DNA of 64,000 nucleotides. Origin: JAOTWJ01 sp036398175 (lineage in GTDB: Bacteria > Gemmatimonadota > Gemmatimonadetes > Gemmatimonadales > GWC2-71-9). The translations under genes were made by a program, and so were the position numbers. The stretch spans positions 12,233-76,232 of the forward strand of contig DASWHL010000115.1 of the NCBI GenBank assembly GCA_036398175.1, read 5' to 3'. Positions 33,382 to 42,405 of this stretch are shown here, piece by piece. Every line of letters begins with the position of its first letter. Position 1 is the stretch's first letter. Below the pieces are notes generated by a model, which saw only the letters and a program-made list of their open reading frames with translations, did no database searches and was not told where the DNA came from.

Positions 33382-35646
33382 ATGGTATTCGTTTTTCAGC
33401 TGGCGAAGCTGGCCAAGCGGCTGGCTCTGCTCGGCGGTATCGCCGCCGCGGCGGTCGTCGCGGGAGGCGCGTGCACCGGAGCGGACACGCTCCTGGCACC
33501 GTCCCCGGACGACCCGCCCGGTTCTGACGCGCCACCGGTTGCGGCCGTCATCGTCTCTCCCCCCGCCGACAGCACCGCCGTCGGCGCCACCGTTCGCTTT
33601 ACCGCCATTGTTCAAGATTCTCTCGGGACCGTGCTCACGGGCCGGCCCGTGACGTGGATCACCGGTGATTCCACCATCGCCGTGGTAGACACGTCCGGCG
33701 TGGTCACGGGGCTCGCTCCCGGCGTCGTACCGGTCGTCGCCTCGAGCGGCGGCGCGACGGCACAGGCAACGCTCATCGTGGGCCCCACGCCGGTGGCGGC
33801 CGTCGTGGTCCTCCCGACGGAAGGGCGCGTGGCCGTCGGGACCTCGTCGCGGATGACCGCGACGGCGCTCGACGCGGCCGGACAGCCGCTGGCCGGACGG
33901 ACGATTGCCTGGGCCACGAGCAACCCGGACGTGGCCGCCGTCTCGGCGGACGGCCTGGTGACGGGCGTCGCCGCGGGCAGCGCGAACATCGCGGCGACCT
34001 GCGAAGGAATGAGCGACACCGCGGTCATCACCGTCGAGACCGTGCCGGTCGCATCCGTGACCGTGAGCCCGGCGAGCGCGACCCTGGTCGAGGGGGAAAG
34101 CACGCAGTTCGACGCGTCGGTCCGGGACGAGGGCGGGCAGACCCTCGCGGACCGGGTCGTTGCCTGGGCCACGAGCGACCCCACGATCGCGACCGTCAGC
34201 GCCACCGGCCTGGTGACAGGCGTGGCGGCGGGCACGGCGCGGATCAGCGCCACCAGCGAAGGGAAGAGTGACACGGCCACCGTGACCGTGAATCCCGTGC
34301 CGGTGGCGTCGGTGAGCGTGAGCCCCGCGTCGGCGAGCGTGCTCGTGGGCGCCACGACCCAGCTCACCGCCACCGTGCGAGACGGCGCCGGCACGACACT
34401 GACCGGCCGGACGGTGACGTGGGCGACGAGCGCGGCGGCCGTGGCCACGGTCGGCGGCGCCGGGCTGGTGACGGGAGTCGCGGCGGGGACGGCCACGATC
34501 ACCGCGACGAGCGAAGGGGTGAGCGGCACCGCCACGATCACCGCCAGTGTGCCCACGACCTCCACCTGCGACGCCACCGGCAGCGGCGTGTGCCGCTACG
34601 TGGACGCCGCGAGCGGCAACGACGCCAACCCCGGCACGAGCAGCCAGCCGTATCGCACGCTCCAGCAGGCGGCGAACGTGGTGAATCCCGGCGACGTGGT
34701 GATCGTGCGGAACGGGGTCTACACCGGCGGTTCGACGGTGCTCGGCATCAGCCGCAGCGGCACGAGCACCAACGGGATCGTGTTCCGGGCGGAGACCCGC
34801 TGGGGCGCGGTGATTGACGGGCAGAACAGCAGCTCCAGCGGGGGCGTCAATATCTCGGGCAGCTACATCCGGGTGCAGGGCTTCGAGGTGCGCGGCACCA
34901 GCCGGTACGGGATCGAGGCCTACGGGGGCCGGGACGTGCAGGTGGCGCAGAATCACATTCACGCCATCGGGAACGTCTGCTCGAGTTCCTCGGGCGGGAT
35001 CGTGGGGATCAACGCCTACGTCTCGAACATGGTGATCGAGCGGAACCTGGTGCACGACGTCGGCCGGTATGCGGACGGCGAGAACGGATGCAGTCCCACC
35101 AACACCTACTGGCAGAACCACGATCACGGGATCTACCACGGCCAGGGTGATAACGTGATCATCCGGAACAACGTGTTCTACGACCTGACACACGGGTGGG
35201 CCATCCAGCGCTACAACGGCGGCGGCACCGTCGCGAGCAACCTGTCCATCGTGAACAACACGTTCGTGGGGGCCAATCCCTATCGCGACGGCCAGATCAT
35301 CATCGCGACGGGCACGAGCAACCTGCTGATCGCGAACAACCTCTTCTACCAACCGAAGACGGCCGGCGTGTACTTCGACGCGGGTGGCCTGACGGGAACG
35401 ATGGCGAACAACCTCACGTACGGGGCCTCGCTCAGCACGGGGAGCACCTCGAGCATCGTCATCACCAGCAACCTGGTGAATCAGGATCCAAAGTTCGTCA
35501 ACACCGGAACCCGCGACTTCCACCTCCAGGCCGGCAGTCCCGCGATCAGCGCGGGGCTGATGCTGTCGGGTGTGCTGGACGATTTCGACGGCCTGCTGCG
35601 TCTGGCCGGTGTCGCGCCCGAGATCGGAGCCTACCGGTACCAGTAG
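33382..35646 (+). CDS. Secreted Ig-like (Big_2) and parallel beta-helix protein
   Basis: ATG 33382 follows GGGAGGA and gives 754 residues. The N-terminus has a hydrophobic signal (ALLGGIAAAAVVAGGAC), possibly a lipoprotein signal with a weak lipobox. Four bacterial Ig-like repeats follow (about 50-390), each ending in a variant of GLVTGVAAGTATITATSEG. Then comes a right-handed beta-helix (about 405-754) opening with VCRYVDAASGNDANPGTSSQPYRTL split over its DUF1565-like entry, with repeated NNVF, NNTF and NNLF turns. Such proteins bind or process surface polysaccharide or act as adhesins. The upstream riboswitch implies control by cyclic di-GMP. An in-frame start at 33286 is rejected because it lies inside the riboswitch. 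Confidence 0.9.
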   Translation: MVFVFQLAKLAKRLALLGGIAAAAVVAGGACTGADTLLAPSPDDPPGSDAPPVAAVIVSPPADSTAVGATVRFTAIVQDSLGTVLTGRPVTWITGDSTIAVVDTSGVVTGLAPGVVPVVASSGGATAQATLIVGPTPVAAVVVLPTEGRVAVGTSSRMTATALDAAGQPLAGRTIAWATSNPDVAAVSADGLVTGVAAGSANIAATCEGMSDTAVITVETVPVASVTVSPASATLVEGESTQFDASVRDEGGQTLADRVVAWATSDPTIATVSATGLVTGVAAGTARISATSEGKSDTATVTVNPVPVASVSVSPASASVLVGATTQLTATVRDGAGTTLTGRTVTWATSAAAVATVGGAGLVTGVAAGTATITATSEGVSGTATITASVPTTSTCDATGSGVCRYVDAASGNDANPGTSSQPYRTLQQAANVVNPGDVVIVRNGVYTGGSTVLGISRSGTSTNGIVFRAETRWGAVIDGQNSSSSGGVNISGSYIRVQGFEVRGTSRYGIEAYGGRDVQVAQNHIHAIGNVCSSSSGGIVGINAYVSNMVIERNLVHDVGRYADGENGCSPTNTYWQNHDHGIYHGQGDNVIIRNNVFYDLTHGWAIQRYNGGGTVASNLSIVNNTFVGANPYRDGQIIIATGTSNLLIANNLFYQPKTAGVYFDAGGLTGTMANNLTYGASLSTGSTSSIVITSNLVNQDPKFVNTGTRDFHLQAGSPAISAGLMLSGVLDDFDGLLRLAGVAPEIGAYRYQ

Positions 35647-35665
35647 AGCCGGGAACTCCGGTGGA

Positions 35666-35700
35666 GGGTTCAAGGGGGGCCGGCCCGCCCCCCTTGACCC
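35666..35700 (+). terminator. Strong stem-loop terminator after the beta-helix gene
   Basis: TCAAGGGGGG (35670-35679) pairs perfectly with CCCCCCTTGA (35688-35697) around an eight-base loop. Flanking GGG (35666) and CCC (35698) extend it. The stem starts about 20 bases after the stop codon. The following GTTTCAC is a poor U-run, but the stem is very stable. Confidence 0.65.
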
Positions 35701-35867
35701 GTTTCACAGCCGCGCGGGCGCCGCCCGGCCCCAGAACGGTGCCGCTCCATCGCATGGATTCGGCGGCGCGCGGGACGTTCGCCTCCGCCGCGACGATGTG
35801 CCCATCCCCGCGTGAGTTACCGCATCGCCGCCGGAGGACAACGGAGCCACGAGAGGCACACGACTTG

Positions 35868-35891
35868 CCCCCCCAACCTGCAAAAAGGGGG
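35868..35891 (+). promoter_or_regulatory. Hairpin covering the ribosome site of asnB 1
   Basis: A run of seven C (35868-35874) can pair with GGGGG (35887-35891), which is the core of the ribosome-binding site AAAGGGGG six bases before the ATG. The loop is AACCTGCAAAAA. Such a stem could lower translation of the downstream gene. Confidence 0.4.
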
Positions 35892-35896
35892 ATCGC

Positions 35897-37897
35897 ATGT
35901 GCGGCATCGCGGGGATCGTCAACCTGGGACGTCCGGTGGACCTGCGGGTACTTCAGCGGATGGCGGACCTGCAGGAGCACCGTGGTCCCGACGGCCAGGG
36001 ATTCGTGGCCGCGTGGCCAACCGGCGGTCGGTTGCACCACGCCTTTCTGACGCACACGAGCCAGTGGCGGGCGGCCGCGCCGCTCACGGTGGGCCTGGGC
36101 CACCGCCGGCTGGCGATCCTCGATCTGTCCGGCCGCGGGCGCCAGCCCATGACGGTCGGGGACACCGGCCAGTGGATCGTGTTCAACGGCGAGATCTACA
36201 ACCACCGTGAGCTGCGTCGCGATCTCGAAGCGCGTGGATATCGCTTCACCACCAGGACCGACACCGAGGTGCTGCTCCAGGCGTACCGGCACTGGGGCGA
36301 GGCGTGCCTCGCCCACCTCGACGGGATGTTCGCCTTCGCCGTCTGGGACGGTCCGCGGGGCCGGCTGTTCTGCGCTCGGGATCGCCTGGGGATCAAGCCG
36401 TTCTACTACGCGACGCCCCCCGGAGCGTTCATCTTCGCCTCGGAGGTGAAGGCCCTGCTGGCGTACCCGGCGCTCGATACGACACTCGACGACGCCGCCG
36501 TGCTGGACTTCCTGATCCACGGCAATTGCGACTATGGCGACCGCACGTTGCTCCGGGCCGTCAAGGCGCTGCCGCCCGGCCACGCCGTCTCCCTGGACGT
36601 CAGCGGCGGCGCCGTGGCCCCGCGACGCTACTGGACGCTGCGCCCCGATGCGCAGGACGGCGCGCGCGATGCGGAGCGGATTGACACGCTGCGGGCGCTG
36701 CTCACCGAGACCACCGACCGGCATCTCGTCAGCGACGTGCGCGTGGGCAGCTGCCTGTCCGGCGGCCTCGACTCGTCCACCGTCGTGTCCCTGATCGGCA
36801 AGGTGGCCAGGGAACGACCGGAGACCGCCCGGGTGCTCGGGGACGGTCTCGCGACGTTCACGGCGTGCTATCAGAACCCCGCGTTCGACGAACGCGAGTA
36901 CGCGTTGGCCGTGGCGGAGACCGTCGGCGCCAACCCGCATCTCGTGTTCCCGTCCGCCCCGGACTTTCTCGCGACGTTCGAGCGCATGGCGTGGCACCAG
37001 GACATGCCGTTCGGCGAACCCACCTACTACGCCCAGTGGTGCGTGATGCGGGCCGCGAAGGACGCCGGGGTCAAGGTCCTGCTCGACGGTCAGGGTGGCG
37101 ACGAGGTATTCGGCGGCTATGCCAAGTTCCGGTACGCGTATCTCGCGTCGCTGCTCCGCTCCGGTCGCCTCACCCGCGCCACGCGGGAACTCGGCGCCAC
37201 GCTGCTCCAGCGCGACGGGTATGTCCTGAACCTGCGGAACGGGTACCGGTATCTCCCGCGGCGCCTCCGCCGAATGCTGGGGGTGGACACGCTGGTCCGC
37301 CGGGCCATCCGGACCGACTGGGACCGCGCGGTGTCCGGGGAGAGCACGCCGGGCACGCGTTGGTGGCGCTACGCGGTGTCCGCGCGGGACGGCTCGCCGG
37401 CCACCCTGATGCAACGGATGCAGGTGGATGACATCTGCACGGATACGCTGCCCACGCTGCTCCGCACCGAGGACCGGTCGTCCATGGCCTTCTCGCTCGA
37501 GGCCCGGGTCCCGCTGCTGGATCACCGGGTGGTCGAGTACGGGATCGGGCTGCCCGATCACCTCAAGATCCGGGACGGGTGGAGCAAGTTCGCCGTCCGC
37601 CAGGCCATGGAGGGCCTCCTGCCGGACACGGTGCGGCTCCGCAAGACGAAACTGGGCTTTGCCGTCCCCACCCGCGACTGGCTCGCCCTCGACCTGCGGC
37701 CCCACGTCACGGCGCTCCTCGAGGACGACCTCCGGTGCCAGGACTACGTCCATCCGCGGATCGTGCGTGACTGGTACCGGTCGCCCGAGGCGGCGACGGC
37801 CACCAAGGAGGCGTACCTCGGTCTCTTCCGCATGCTGTCGCTCGAGATGTGGATGCGCGCGTTCAGCCGGGATTACATCGCCGCCGCCGCGGCCTGA
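35897..37897 (+). CDS. asnB: Asparagine synthase (glutamine-hydrolysing), exopolysaccharide-locus copy 1
   Basis: This 666-residue protein starts MCGIAG, so Cys2 is the glutaminase nucleophile. The glutaminase domain (1-220) has HRGPDGQG, FNGEIYNH and the DTEVLL motif. The synthetase domain has the pyrophosphate loop CLSGGLDSS near residue 286, LLDGQGGDEVFGGY and EARVPLLDHRVVEY. Family members in polysaccharide clusters often amidate uronic-acid carboxyls or amino-acid substituents rather than making free asparagine. It is the only rightward gene before the long leftward operon. Its last 25 bases overlap the last gene of that operon tail to tail. Confidence 0.94.
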   Translation: MCGIAGIVNLGRPVDLRVLQRMADLQEHRGPDGQGFVAAWPTGGRLHHAFLTHTSQWRAAAPLTVGLGHRRLAILDLSGRGRQPMTVGDTGQWIVFNGEIYNHRELRRDLEARGYRFTTRTDTEVLLQAYRHWGEACLAHLDGMFAFAVWDGPRGRLFCARDRLGIKPFYYATPPGAFIFASEVKALLAYPALDTTLDDAAVLDFLIHGNCDYGDRTLLRAVKALPPGHAVSLDVSGGAVAPRRYWTLRPDAQDGARDAERIDTLRALLTETTDRHLVSDVRVGSCLSGGLDSSTVVSLIGKVARERPETARVLGDGLATFTACYQNPAFDEREYALAVAETVGANPHLVFPSAPDFLATFERMAWHQDMPFGEPTYYAQWCVMRAAKDAGVKVLLDGQGGDEVFGGYAKFRYAYLASLLRSGRLTRATRELGATLLQRDGYVLNLRNGYRYLPRRLRRMLGVDTLVRRAIRTDWDRAVSGESTPGTRWWRYAVSARDGSPATLMQRMQVDDICTDTLPTLLRTEDRSSMAFSLEARVPLLDHRVVEYGIGLPDHLKIRDGWSKFAVRQAMEGLLPDTVRLRKTKLGFAVPTRDWLALDLRPHVTALLEDDLRCQDYVHPRIVRDWYRSPEAATATKEAYLGLFRMLSLEMWMRAFSRDYIAAAAA

Positions 37898-38946
37898 CGG
37901 GCCTTCCCGACATCCCGGCGCTCCGCGCGACGGCCGAGCACCGACCGATAGACGGCGATCACCTGCTGGGTCGTCCGCTCCTCGGCGAGATCCCCCACGG
38001 CGTCGCGGCCGTTGCTGCGCTGGCCCCGTCGCAGGACGCGCTCGAGCGCCGCCGCGATGGCTTCCGGTCGCTCGTCCTGGCAGAGTTCGCAGCCCACGAC
38101 GCCGCGCAGCCGCTCCGCGACGTCGCCGACGGGAACCGACACCACCGGCACGTTGCAGGCCAGCGCCTCCTTCACCGCATTCGGCGACCCTTCCTGCATG
38201 GACGTGAACAGCAGGGCATCGGCCGCGTTCAGGTAGAGCGGGATGTCCGCGTGCTGGATGCCCCAGGCCACCACCAGCTCGGTGGGCAGCGACTGGTTGA
38301 CGAGGTCCATCGCCCGACGAGCCAGAGGGTATCGCTTCCGCGGCGTGGCGGGTTTGCCCACGAAGAGCACCACGCGCCGGTCCAGCGGCCACCCGAGACG
38401 TTGCCGAGCCTCCTCTTTCGGCATGGGCCGGAACAGGCGGAGATCGAGCCCGGACGGAATGACGTAGGTGCAGGTCGAAGGGGGCAGCAAGGCACGCATG
38501 TGGTCCGAGACGAGGATCACGGCATCGGCCGCCCGGGCCACGGCGCGTGTGGCCAGCCGGAGCACGTGCCCGACCGGGGTCACCCGCAGCCGCCGGCCCA
38601 CGATGCCGCCGACATCGTCGCCGCGCAGCGTCACCACCAGCGGTACCTGCTTGGGGAGCGCGAGCAGTCCGCTCTGGCCCCACTGGGCGTGCACGACGTC
38701 ATAGGTGTTGCGCCGCAGGCGCCTGCGCGCCTGGGCCCATCCTCGCAGATAGTTCCAGGGGTTCTTCGCGGCCTGGTAGTGCAGCACGTCCACCTCGACT
38801 CCCGCCGCATGGAGGAACGCCGCCTGGCGCTTGATGAAGTGGGTGGTGCGCGGGCGTCCGCCCGGCGTGGGCCACTCGCCGGTGATCATCAGCACCCGAA
38901 GGCCGGTGCCCGAGGTGATCCTATCGGTCGCGACGGTCCGTGACAT
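37873..38946 (-). CDS. Glycosyltransferase family 4
   Basis: With ATG 38946 this is 357 residues. It has a GT-B fold: MITGEWPTPGGRPRTTHFIKRQ at the N-domain start, DVVHAQWGQSG, IPSGLDLRLFRP at the domain switch and the donor-site stretch FTSMQEGSPNAVKEALACNVPVVS with the ExxxxxxxE pattern (EGSPNAVKE). It probably adds one sugar to the lipid-linked repeat unit. It is the last gene of the 61.2 to 37.9 kb operon and overlaps the deacetylase gene by 26 bases upstream. Confidence 0.92.
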   Translation of the reverse strand: MSRTVATDRITSGTGLRVLMITGEWPTPGGRPRTTHFIKRQAAFLHAAGVEVDVLHYQAAKNPWNYLRGWAQARRRLRRNTYDVVHAQWGQSGLLALPKQVPLVVTLRGDDVGGIVGRRLRVTPVGHVLRLATRAVARAADAVILVSDHMRALLPPSTCTYVIPSGLDLRLFRPMPKEEARQRLGWPLDRRVVLFVGKPATPRKRYPLARRAMDLVNQSLPTELVVAWGIQHADIPLYLNAADALLFTSMQEGSPNAVKEALACNVPVVSVPVGDVAERLRGVVGCELCQDERPEAIAAALERVLRRGQRSNGRDAVGDLAEERTTQQVIAVYRSVLGRRAERRDVGKARQAAAAAM

Positions 38947-39751
38947 GCGCTCTCCGTGCTCGGGGGCCAAAGGCGGCCGACGGCGTAGTGGGTGCCGTCG
39001 TGCGTTCCACATACCAGCGGTACAGCGGCGGAGCGATCGCGCGCGCGGCCAGCTTGAGGCGCCGGACGAGTGCCGCCGCCCTCCAGCCGCGATGCCGGGT
39101 CAGCGCGCGGATACGCTCGGGCGACGTGCCGGCCCGCACCGCGAAGCGACCCACAATCCAGCAGCCGGCGACGGCGCGAGGCACGAGCGACGGCTCGGAC
39201 GTGAACAGGAACCGGAGCCCGGCCCGCGCGGCCGCCGCGAACACCGCGGGCGAGCTGTCTCCGCCCGGGACGGCTCCGGCCAGGCATGCCTCGCCGAGCA
39301 GGTCGCTCAGGGCCTCGCCGCTCACGCGCCACTCCGCGAGCATCGCCGCGGGCGACAGCGCGCGGAACACGTCGGGGTGCGTGTGCGAATGGGTGCCCAC
39401 GAGGTGGCCCCGGCGCCGCAGCTCGCACACGCCGGCGCGGTCGAGGAACGTCCGCCCGCCGATCCGCCCGGTGACGACGAAGAAGTGCCCGCGCCATCCG
39501 CGCCGCTCCAGTTGATCGGCGGCGTACAACGCGCTCCGTCCGCCGTCGTCGAACGTGAGCAGCAGCGCGCGGTCCGCGGCCACGTCGGTCACGAGCGACG
39601 GCGCAACCGGACTCTCCGCGATCACGTCCAGATGGGCCGCGAACCGGGCGGGCGTGCACGCGTACCGCCGGGCCCCCGGTCGCTGGAATCCGGAGGTGGC
39701 CTGGTCGGGCTTCACTTCGTGATACGTCAGACTCGCAATCCGCGCATCCAT
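38921..39751 (-). CDS. Polysaccharide deacetylase (NodB-like)
   Basis: This 276-residue protein has the carbohydrate-esterase-4 motifs: LLLTFDDGGRSAL (catalytic Asp and metal Asp), THSHTHPDVFR (metal histidines) and SSPAVFAAAARAGLRFLF near the C-terminus. It lacks a signal peptide, so it may act on lipid-linked or nucleotide-activated sugars in the cytosol or at the membrane. ATG 39751 was chosen because it is followed by the typical DARIASLTYHEV. It probably removes acetyl from an amino sugar of the exopolysaccharide. Confidence 0.9.
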   Translation of the reverse strand: MDARIASLTYHEVKPDQATSGFQRPGARRYACTPARFAAHLDVIAESPVAPSLVTDVAADRALLLTFDDGGRSALYAADQLERRGWRGHFFVVTGRIGGRTFLDRAGVCELRRRGHLVGTHSHTHPDVFRALSPAAMLAEWRVSGEALSDLLGEACLAGAVPGGDSSPAVFAAAARAGLRFLFTSEPSLVPRAVAGCWIVGRFAVRAGTSPERIRALTRHRGWRAAALVRRLKLAARAIAPPLYRWYVERTTAPTTPSAAFGPRARRAHVTDRRDR

Positions 39752-39768
39752 GTGCACCGGACCTCCGC

Positions 39769-40797
39769 CTACCGTGACAGGGGAACGGCCATCGGCCCGG
39801 CGGGTTGCCGTCGCGCGGCCAGATCCCAGAGGCCGCGCCAGTAGCCGAGACCGTAGCTCGTGTGGATCACCGGGAACACGGCGGCGAGCGCCAGCCCGTC
39901 GCGGAGGCCGTGGCTGCCGGTGACTCGCGCCGCGCACGCCAGCACGGCAAGCGCGTACGCGCCGACCACCGCGGCCCAGAGGGGAATCAGCGCCGGCCAG
40001 AGGAGCGCGAGCGCGGGGCCCGCAGCGAAGCCCAGCACGAACGCGCCAGGAACCAGCGACCGGAGCGTGACGATCCGCCCCGCCTTGCGCGCGGCCAGCG
40101 GCTTGAAGCATCCGTACTGGTAGAACATCCGGGCGACGCGGCCGAGCGAATCACGGGCATAGTAGTAGGCGATGACGTCCGGCACGAGCAGCACCGACCC
40201 GCCACGGTGGATGAGCCGGTGATTGAACTCGTCGTCCTGGTTCCGGATCAGCTCCTCGTCGAACAGTCCGATGCGCTCGAAGACTTCGCGCCGATAGCAC
40301 CCGAACGGCACCGTATCCACCTTGCGCGGACGTGCCGCGCCCACGCGGAAGTGCGAGTTCCCCACGCCGAACCGGTGGCCGAGGGCGAGGGCGATGGCGC
40401 GCGCCATGGGCCGATCGCCGGCCGGCAGGGTCACGATGCAGCCGCCCACGTTGTCCGCGCCGGACGCGATCAGGGCGCGCACCAGCCGTGGGAGATAATC
40501 GGGCGGGTAGATCGCGTGCGCGTCCATGCGCACGATGACCTCGCCGCCGGCCGCGCGGATGCCGCGGTTCAGCGCGGCCGGGACCGTCCGGGCGGGATTG
40601 GAGAGAATGCGGATGCGCGGATCCATCCCGGCGTAGCCCGCCGCCACGAGGCGCGTCGTGTCGTCGCTCTCGCCATCCACCACGAAGATCTCGAGGCGAT
40701 CGCGGGGATACGCGCTGGCGAGGATGGAATCCAGGCACCGGGCAAGGTACCGCTCCTCGTTGCGGCACGGCACGATGATGGACACGAGCGGCGGCAT
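39769..40797 (-). CDS. Glycosyltransferase family 2 with C-terminal membrane helices
   Basis: This 342-residue protein has the GT-A start SIIVPCRNEERYLARCLDSIL, the metal-site region VDGESDDTTR, RMDAHAIYPP (equivalent of DxD) and RNQDDEFNHRL. Two or three hydrophobic helices near the C-terminus (VLGFAAGPALALLWPAL; AVVGAYALAVLACAA) anchor it. It resembles ExoA-like succinoglycan transferases. Its ATG lies one base from the stop of the small gene before it. Confidence 0.93.
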   Translation of the reverse strand: MPPLVSIIVPCRNEERYLARCLDSILASAYPRDRLEIFVVDGESDDTTRLVAAGYAGMDPRIRILSNPARTVPAALNRGIRAAGGEVIVRMDAHAIYPPDYLPRLVRALIASGADNVGGCIVTLPAGDRPMARAIALALGHRFGVGNSHFRVGAARPRKVDTVPFGCYRREVFERIGLFDEELIRNQDDEFNHRLIHRGGSVLLVPDVIAYYYARDSLGRVARMFYQYGCFKPLAARKAGRIVTLRSLVPGAFVLGFAAGPALALLWPALIPLWAAVVGAYALAVLACAARVTGSHGLRDGLALAAVFPVIHTSYGLGYWRGLWDLAARRQPAGPMAVPLSR

Positions 40798-40798
40798 G

Positions 40799-41098
40799 CT
40801 ACGCCGTTCCCTTGCGAATGACGCCCAGGTAATGCGTGCGCAGGAACGGAATCCGCGCCAGGAGGTACGCCGCGAGCCAGGAGCGGCGGGCGACGGTCCG
40901 GACGAGGGGGGGCGCGAGCGTGATCCGTTGCAGGTGGACCAGCCGGAGGACCTGCCGTTCGCGATCCTGGACCTGAAAGACGTGGCCCGGCGAGAACCAG
41001 GAGTGGCTCGTGCCCCTGGCCGCGCGCCGCGCGTACGCGATCCAGATACGCCGTTCCTCCACGGCGAACGCCGTGAGCCGCCCGGGAGAAGAGAGCAC
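40799..41098 (-). CDS. Small protein of unknown function in the polysaccharide operon
   Basis: This 99-residue frame starts at GTG 41098, four bases after the ATP-grasp stop, and ends one base before the GT2 start. Tight packing supports a real gene. It has an N-terminal beta-like part (TAFAVEERRIWIAYARRAA; HSWFSPGHVFQVQ) and a C-terminal amphipathic or membrane-adjacent segment (SWLAAYLLARIPFLRTHYLG). No family is recognised. Confidence 0.6.
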   Translation of the reverse strand: MLSSPGRLTAFAVEERRIWIAYARRAARGTSHSWFSPGHVFQVQDRERQVLRLVHLQRITLAPPLVRTVARRSWLAAYLLARIPFLRTHYLGVIRKGTA

Positions 41099-41102
41099 CG
41101 GG

Positions 41103-42392
41103 TTACGCCTCCTCGACCGGGCGTGCGCGCAGCATGACCGGCCGTCGCGGGGGCTCGACGAGCCGTTCCTGGCGTCGCCACTCGATCAGTTCCGTGAGCC
41201 CCTGCACCCACTCCCCGACGGCGGGCCAGGGATCGGCGCGATCCCAGATCTCGAGTCGCGCGCCCGCCGGCTGCGCACCCAGCAGTTCCCGCAGGCCCTG
41301 CCGGACGCCCGGATAGACGCCGGCATACCCGGGCGGCGGACCCCGCAGGATGTGCATCAGCCGCTTCACGTCGCCCCAGAGCCACCGGAGCGTGGCACCG
41401 ACCGCGTACGGGCCCGAGGGAAGCACCTCCTCGCCCCGGAGGAGCCGCACCCACAGCAGCGGGAAATCCACCCCTGACGCGACGGCGAGCTGGAGCGAGC
41501 CCCAGAACCGGCCGTTCATTTCCATGAGCCAGGGCGGATGCTCGCCGTTGTCGCGAAACTCGAGCATGGCGGGGCCGTGCCATTCCATGGCGCGCAGCAG
41601 GCGTGCGGACGCGTCGCGCAGGCGCGGGTCGAGCGGCGCGGAGCGCCGCAGACTGCTCCCCGAACCCGACGGCCGGATGTCGCGGAGCCGCTGATGGGCG
41701 AACCACGCAAGTGGCCGGCCATGGTCGCACAGCGCGAACACGCCCTTCCCTTCCCCCGGGACGTACTGCTGGAGGAGCGGCCAGTACTGGAGCTGCCGGC
41801 GGGCGCCGACCACGTCGGCGATGGCCGCCGGGCGGTCCACGTAGGCGACGCCCCGGTCCGGCAGGATGGACGTGCCGTGCCACGCATTGGAGAAGCGCGG
41901 CTTCACCACGCAGGGGAATCCCAGCTCCTGCGCGGCGGCGTGGTACCCGTCGAGCGACGTCGGCGACCGCGTCTCGGGCACCGCGATCCCGCAGCGAGCG
42001 GCGATCTCCAGCGTGCGCGCCTTGTCGAAGGCCAGCACCAGCATCGGGGTGGGCGCACAGCCGAGCGTCATCCCGTCCGCTTCCCAGACGTCCCGCTCGG
42101 CGTTGCAGAGGATGCAGGCCGCCTCGGTGAGCGGCAGGACGATCTGCACGCCGACCGTGTGGGCCCACCGGCGCAGCGCGGCGTACGCTTCACGGGTCTG
42201 ATCCACGAGCCGGAACGACCCGCGGCAGTACCGCGACCACGCCCCGATCGGCCACCGGTAGTGGCTGGCCACGAAGACGTCAAAGCCCGCGCGCCCGAGC
42301 GAACGCACGCAGGCGAGGGCCTGGTTCGTCTGCCCATCGAGCACCAGGACGCGCCCCGCCTCGCTGCCGTTGGTCAGTGGTCGCCGCCGCAC
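41103..42392 (-). CDS. ATP-grasp carboxylate-amine ligase-like protein
   Basis: This 429-residue protein starts at GTG 42392, eight bases after AAGGAG. A Rossmann-like pre-ATP-grasp domain begins VLVLDGQTNQALACVRSLGRAG. The ATP-grasp fold has FPCVVKPRFSNAWHG, LLQQYVPGEGKGVFAL, PAMLEFRDN and WLMEMNGRFWGSL, which includes the metal-binding Glu and Asn. The class joins a carboxylate to an amine through an acyl phosphate. With two asparagine synthetases and the other ATP-grasp fusion in this locus, it suggests amide-linked decoration of the polysaccharide. Confidence 0.9.
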   Translation of the reverse strand: MRRRPLTNGSEAGRVLVLDGQTNQALACVRSLGRAGFDVFVASHYRWPIGAWSRYCRGSFRLVDQTREAYAALRRWAHTVGVQIVLPLTEAACILCNAERDVWEADGMTLGCAPTPMLVLAFDKARTLEIAARCGIAVPETRSPTSLDGYHAAAQELGFPCVVKPRFSNAWHGTSILPDRGVAYVDRPAAIADVVGARRQLQYWPLLQQYVPGEGKGVFALCDHGRPLAWFAHQRLRDIRPSGSGSSLRRSAPLDPRLRDASARLLRAMEWHGPAMLEFRDNGEHPPWLMEMNGRFWGSLQLAVASGVDFPLLWVRLLRGEEVLPSGPYAVGATLRWLWGDVKRLMHILRGPPPGYAGVYPGVRQGLRELLGAQPAGARLEIWDRADPWPAVGEWVQGLTELIEWRRQERLVEPPRRPVMLRARPVEEA

Positions 42393-42405
42393 GGTGCCGC
42401 GCTCC

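Noticed and set aside
33262..35673. Long minus-strand frame opposite the Ig-like/beta-helix gene
   Set aside because: It mirrors the repeats of the real gene, has no signal or domain, and covers the riboswitch.
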